A DNA stretch of 23,378 nt, from contig KB722777.1 of NCBI GenBank assembly GCA_000349905.1, positions 96,524 through 119,901 of the forward strand. Direction: 5' to 3'. Of this stretch, positions 18,851-23,378 are shown one piece after another. This DNA comes from Volvariella volvacea V23 (lineage: Eukaryota; Basidiomycota; Agaricomycetes; Agaricales; Pluteaceae). How positions within the stretch are numbered: the first letter of the stretch is position 1; the number at the start of each line of letters is the position of its first letter. The position numbers and the translations under genes were made by a program. Under the pieces are notes generated by a model that was not told the DNA's origin, searched no databases, and saw only the letters and a program-made list of their open reading frames with translations.

Positions 18851-20481
18851 TTCGCATCAAGTTTATGCATCGCTTTAATGTAGAGTAAGTTAACGGTCTG
18901 TTTCATTTGATGGTGGCGCACTTATAGTATGGCGCAGGTAGTCGTAATCTGTTAATGGATACATCTCACCCACCTCAGTCTTCGGGCGCTTCCTTGCTGC
19001 GGGCCGGACGTAGAAGGATTGATCCTAACAAGTACAGCAAGAAAGTTGATGGCTGATGCAAACAGCCTTTGACATTTCATCCAACATTCATTCAACAGGA
19101 CGCTATTCATCTGGCAAGAATGCAATAATCAAATACCATCAGAATGGAACCAGTCCAAAGAACAGCGTAGATCCCGCAGTGCGCATCCTATTTTTGCGCA
19201 TACATCATGGTATCTGTAGACCGAGGACCGAGGTACTTCTTCCTTTGCTCTTCCAGAAAAACAACCCGCGAACTACTCGATCATAATTGCTGCCATACGA
19301 CTGACTGACCAAGCTTTTGATTGAGGGTTATGACGTCCGGCCCCGAGTAACTTGAGGGTGCTTGCGCGGTGATTCTCGGACCCCCCTAACGGGCCAGAGT
19401 CCTGGTAAGCAGTGTGGTTATTCTGTTGGACGTTTCCAGGCTCTGGGTTAATGAGTTGGATGTGCTAAATGCGTTGTGCCGACATCAGCGAAAGAGTTCA
19501 TGGAAGGCTGGGTGTGTAACGATGTACACAGGGGCTGAGAAGGTTTGCATCGTGCTATTATGAATTGTGGAAGGCCGCTAACGGGGGAGGTCATCATAGC
19601 AGACGGTAAAACACGTTGCATGCGTTGAAAAGCATTGAATGCGCATTGCATGCTGAACGCCAGAAGTGTTGGGTGCTGACTCAACATGTCCATCCATGAC
19701 CTTGTTAGAGGGGCGTTCTGAAAGGAAGGCGTGCCGTAAATGGACTCTGGGTTAGAGTTGTGGGGGTTATCGCCGACGTGCAGCTCACGAGAACATTTCG
19801 AATGATGGGCCTGGATTGCGCCTTTGGTGGCCAATTCAGTTTGGGCACTAGAGCTATGGAGTTTGGTGTGGGCGCGGGCTGGTGCGAAACACGAGGACAA
19901 GGACTCGGATGGGGGGATGGGTCGCGTACCTTTGAAGTACGATTGCGGTGATCAGTGACTTCAAGTTGGTGGGTACATAGCCCTTTCCCGTTAGCGAAGG
20001 TTAAATACTGCTGCCAGTGACAGTGTCAGAGATAGTTTCATCAGACGTGCAGATGTGCATTCTCGAAGAATGAATTATCTGGCTCGAGCTAGTGGCGATT
20101 GCACATTAAGACTGCTGTTCGGCTTACAAAACACCTCGATTGATTGATCTCAATGGGCTTTCGTTGTGGCTGCTGAAATCGTTCGCCTGACACACCGCGC
20201 ATGCGTATTGCCGCAGTATTCCGCCCACTGTAAGTAATGCTCTTACTCGCGACTGAGATTGAACTAACTCGGGGTGAAGGTCATGGGGACAATACCTAAG
20301 GTTCACTCTATCACCATCCTTTGTCATACTTCGCTTCAGATGACCCAATAACACAAGACAAGAGATCTAGGAACCCTTGCGAGGGCATGCATGACACATA
20401 AGAGTCGCGGAGAGTGGCGTACTTATCTCCATCCAGCAGGACAATATGGGTTCGGGCTGGTAAATTTCACCAAGAACCGTA
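18851..20481. other. 1.6-kb stretch with no supported gene
   Basis: After PGS1 no gene can be assembled. The longest open frame, 150 codons on the minus strand (19448-19900), has no recognisable domain and no typical start context. I saw no repeats, terminal inverted repeats or transposase remnants. The start may include the PGS1 3' UTR. Confidence 0.4.
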
Positions 20482-21103
20482 ATGGGACAAGAACGCCCAC
20501 CCTTTGAGCTTCGGAACCCCGTTTGGTACGCCTTCTGTGCTAAATGCCGGCTGCAGGGTGAAAGGTAAATTTACCGATAGTTGGTCGATGCATGTCATTA
20601 GCTCATCTTCTTGGGACGTGAATAGGGGCTCACGTTCGTGGAGTGAGTACGGAAGGAGTAAAGAAATAGGGTTTCTCCCCGTCCCCATGCCCTTCCAAGA
20701 ACTCGAGGTTCTGGTAATTGGCATGATTGCGCAGCTGCTTGATGGAGATAATTCGAGGGCTGTACTCGAAAGGCTTTCTCAAGCAATAAAGCTTCTCGTT
20801 AGACATCCATCTTTGTGGATTGGTAAGTGCTTTTGATTGGCTTGAGATGAGCTACGGAGATGTGGAGCTCCATGGTACGTAAACGCCTCCCGAGGCGTCA
20901 CAGATTTTCGACTGAGCATTCAACCTTTTAGAGCTCATTGGAGACTTCCGGTAATTTTCGAGGTGGTTGAAAACGGCAAGGAAGTTCTATTGCGTCCTTT
21001 CGTTTACTACACCTTGGTTGGATCGAATGGACGTGCGGAGATGTATACGAAAATGCATCAAACGCGCGATACGATAGGGGCATGGGAGTGTGTGACTCGA
21101 TAA
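20482..21103 (+). CDS. Three-exon hypothetical protein
   Basis: Exons 20482-20564, 20626-20822 and 20904-21103 join in frame (phases 2 and 1) through introns of 61 and 81 nt with GTAAAT and GTAAGT donors, giving 159 aa. I do not recognise the protein. It has a CxxC (FCAKC) near residue 20, a helical middle (ELEVLVIGMIAQLLDG, then VLERLSQAIKLLVRHPSLW), and a probable beta-rich end (LPVIFEVVENGKEVLLRPFV, then YYTLVGSNGR). No signal peptide or membrane span is evident. An in-frame TAA lies just upstream of the ATG. A near-perfect palindrome (ACGCCTC-CC-GAGGCGT, 20883-20898) lies in intron two. An alternative acceptor at the TTTTAG ending near 20931 would stop the frame within eight codons. Confidence 0.5.
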
Positions 21104-23378
21104 GAGTGTAACCGCAGCTCGAGCGTTCCATTCTACATTTCCTTGGGTTAAACCTCTAAAGTGAGTGGAGCGTGCTTCTTAGCTCCAAGCTATGTTTGAT
21201 GTCGTTATAATGCTCCTGGGACTTGTCCCTGTCTGTAGGCAGTGAATGGAGCATGTGGAATGTATTGGCGACCCGGGACATTGAGGTATCGAGGCCCCTA
21301 ACAGAAACAACTATGACAATTCATCTTACAACTCCGGGCTCCACGACCATTTTGTTCGCGCGTTCTCATCTCTAGGCCTGATCTCTTTCCGGCGCTTACG
21401 TCGCGACATTTGTAATTCAACAGCCCAAATCCCAAATCGCCGCGGGATGCGAGCAATGCCGGGTCTACTGGCACAAGTGCACAAGGGTCTTCTCTATCCA
21501 GAAAAAACTTCTGGACCAACTAACTTCCTGGCCATGAATATATATGTATAGCTATGTTTACCACACTCCTCCAGACCGGTGCCGCACCCAGATCCCAAGA
21601 TAGGAATCCTTCCCGCCCTCCCGACACATTTCAACTTTTACCTCCGAGAACATTAGTATACTTAGATACCGCCATACCCCACCCGAATCCTACTTCCCAT
21701 TGGTGTCTATTTTCGGTCCCGAGCTTACGGGACTTGAATTTATTTTCTCTGGACGGCCGGCCTCCGCTCGCTCGCTATGTTTTTTTTACTTCCTGTTACG
21801 GCACTCTAAAGACTCTGCCTAATAATACACGAGAACTAGGCAGTTCTAAGACTGGTATGGAGAGTAAGTGCTTCCTACCAGAAACGTAGCAGCTATTGAC
21901 GTATCTACTGTGGTAGTCATCAACGTGACAGTGGGCATCGATACCCAGAAAGAGAGACACTCGCCATGTTGCTGATAGATACACTTTTGTATACCTCGGC
22001 TTCCGAGTACATTCAAGCTGTTCCTGGGTCTGTCTATCGTTGCCTCCGGCGCGCGGCTCCAGACCCCCATACATACATACCTACCTCCGTGTACGGATGA
22101 GGTCACGAAAAATTTTCTCGGCTTGCTACTGTGCAGACCTGGAGATAATTTTAGCGAGTCTCTCCGAGTGAGCAGTGAGTACTAGCACGTACGCAGTCCG
22201 AGTCGGAGTGTGTTCAAGTTGGTCGAGCCTCTGGCCTCATGACCATGATTGTCACGAGGGCAGTCGGGTGGTTCTAACCCATGCATCAAGTTTCTTGGCT
22301 TTCTGTCTGGATAGTTCGAGCTGAGGAATATAACTATAACCACACAATCGATGCCCAATGCAACGCAATCGCTCGTAGCGTAACTGGTACCCATCGCATT
22401 CCGATTGGCAAGGAGCTCACGAATCACGAACTCGAACCTTCGTGCTAACGTGTTTCAACTCGGCATCCCGCGCAAAAAGGCAAAGTTAACCCCCGAATGG
22501 GGTTGGGTGCACAGTGCAATACTGGGGTTTGCCGGACTCTGGATGGATGAATTCCGTTGATGGGTCGATGGATGGATTACGGCGTGTACCCCACCAGTCA
22601 GCGATTGCCAGCGATACACTGGCGGTTGCATACTACGTTTGCTCAATCATAATCTAGCAAGAGGCACGGTACTCCCGACTCGCAGTCATCCATCACTAAT
22701 GCAGCTGGCCTACGAGCTCTCGTCCAAAGTTAGATTTCACATGATCGAGCATAAGACTTGATTTCATTCCGTCCGTGATGTGGCACAGGAAGAAAATCAG
22801 GATCGTTATGCACTCAAGGCCGGGGATGAGGCTGGAAAGTCCCAGCACTGGCTGTGGATATGATCCGCGAACGCATCGAAATGGGCAGGTGTGAGCCCGG
22901 GGGAGGGGTACAGAATGCGACCTAGCGCTATCATATGAACAGTCAGTTTGACAGGTCACGATCATGACGATGCTATAGCTAGGAGTGAGGCGTGTACGTA
23001 TGGATGCCTTGGTGGCGTTTAGGCTTGACTCCGACTCGGAATAGACGTAGCGAGTAGATGAAATGGCACACAAGTCTAGCTCCTCTCTGTCCCCTGGCTT
23101 CGACGAAACCCCAATCGAGATTGACGAGCCCAAACTCTGAAACCTCGGATGAGACGCACTTGTAGATCCAAGCAAGTGCACTGTATATGCGTTCAGGCCA
23201 TGAACAACAGTAGCCCTTTTGCGCGCGTGGACAGATCGAGTCCGATGTGAGTAGCGCTGGCACCTCGTCCGAGGTCTCCAACGGTGGCTTGAATACAGCA
23301 TTAGCCTAAGTGGTGTGATGGGCGATCCGAGCTGGCTATCCCTCGGGCTTGCCGGCGCGCGCACGCACACACTACCCA
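21104..23378. other. 2.3-kb right flank without a confident gene
   Basis: Apart from a 224-codon open frame on the minus strand (22696-23370), listed separately, open frames here are short and low-complexity. Short GATG/GGAT runs occur near 22540-22575 and ATAC repeats near 22066-22080. No transposon ends or domains were recognised. Confidence 0.35.
22696..23370 (-). CDS. Long open frame of doubtful coding status
   Basis: An intronless frame of 224 codons runs from an ATG at 23370 to a stop at 22696. It is rich in Ser, Arg, Thr and Cys and shows no domain. The last part (GLECITILIFFLCHITDGMK) contains a hydrophobic stretch. A frame of this length is somewhat unlikely by chance in this window, but a second frame on the same strand (22979-23281) looks at least as protein-like, and a single long exon is unlike most of its neighbours. 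Confidence 0.2.
   Translation of the reverse strand: MCVRAPASPRDSQLGSPITPLRLMLYSSHRWRPRTRCQRYSHRTRSVHARKRATVVHGLNAYTVHLLGSTSASHPRFQSLGSSISIGVSSKPGDREELDLCAISSTRYVYSESESSLNATKASIRTRLTPSYSIVMIVTCQTDCSYDSARSHSVPLPRAHTCPFRCVRGSYPQPVLGLSSLIPGLECITILIFFLCHITDGMKSSLMLDHVKSNFGRELVGQLH

Noticed and set aside
19448..19900. 150-codon minus-strand frame as a gene
   Set aside because: No domain, no convincing splice partners, and composition rich in Ser, His and Thr as in other unsupported frames of the flank.
18851..23378. Transposon or repeat island
   Set aside because: No terminal repeats, target-site duplications, reverse transcriptase or transposase motifs could be seen by eye; low gene content alone is not enough.
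1..23378. CRISPR array, bacterial operon or viral insertion
   Set aside because: No regularly spaced repeats, and the genes are intron-rich and fungal in type.

Overview
The window looks like nuclear DNA of a filamentous basidiomycete, most likely an Agaricomycete. Genes are broken by many short introns, mostly 47-120 nt, with GT-AG borders. Three recognisable housekeeping proteins (COQ4, RRP7, PGS1) have fungal-type sequences. I cannot name the genus. All gene models were built by hand from splice sites, reading phase and family motifs; every exon length given agrees with the stated phases.

Left part, 1-8608: an ADP-ribosylation-type locus. Three paralogous genes encode PARP-like catalytic domains: one on the minus strand running off the left edge (<1-1533), one on the plus strand (1869-3336) and one on the minus strand (3457-4611). 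The first two carry N-terminal zinc modules of the form CxxC...YCSxxC. Head-to-head with the third PARP gene, across a 488-bp shared promoter region, is a plus-strand gene (5100-6169) with a complete NADAR domain, a family reported to reverse ADP-ribosylation of nucleic acid or to act on related N-glycosides. Next, on the same strand, is a gene (6484-8608) with the same four zinc modules but no catalytic domain. This cluster of candidate writers, a candidate eraser and a catalysis-free relative is the most interesting part of the window. A functional link is inferred from the families and the layout, not shown.

Middle part, 8609-13561: a minus-strand gene of unknown function with a C2H2-like finger (9356-10570), COQ4 of coenzyme Q synthesis on the plus strand (11353-12447), and a small acidic hypothetical gene on the minus strand (12972-13561). 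About 2.2 kb without a supported gene follows.

Right part, 15729-23378: RRP7 (minus, small-subunit rRNA processing) and PGS1 (plus, mitochondrial phosphatidylglycerophosphate synthase) share a 281-bp divergent promoter. The last 4.5 kb is gene-poor. In it I can assemble one three-exon gene of unknown function (20482-21103); the rest shows no gene, repeat or transposon I can support. No tRNA, rRNA, CRISPR array or intact transposable element was seen.
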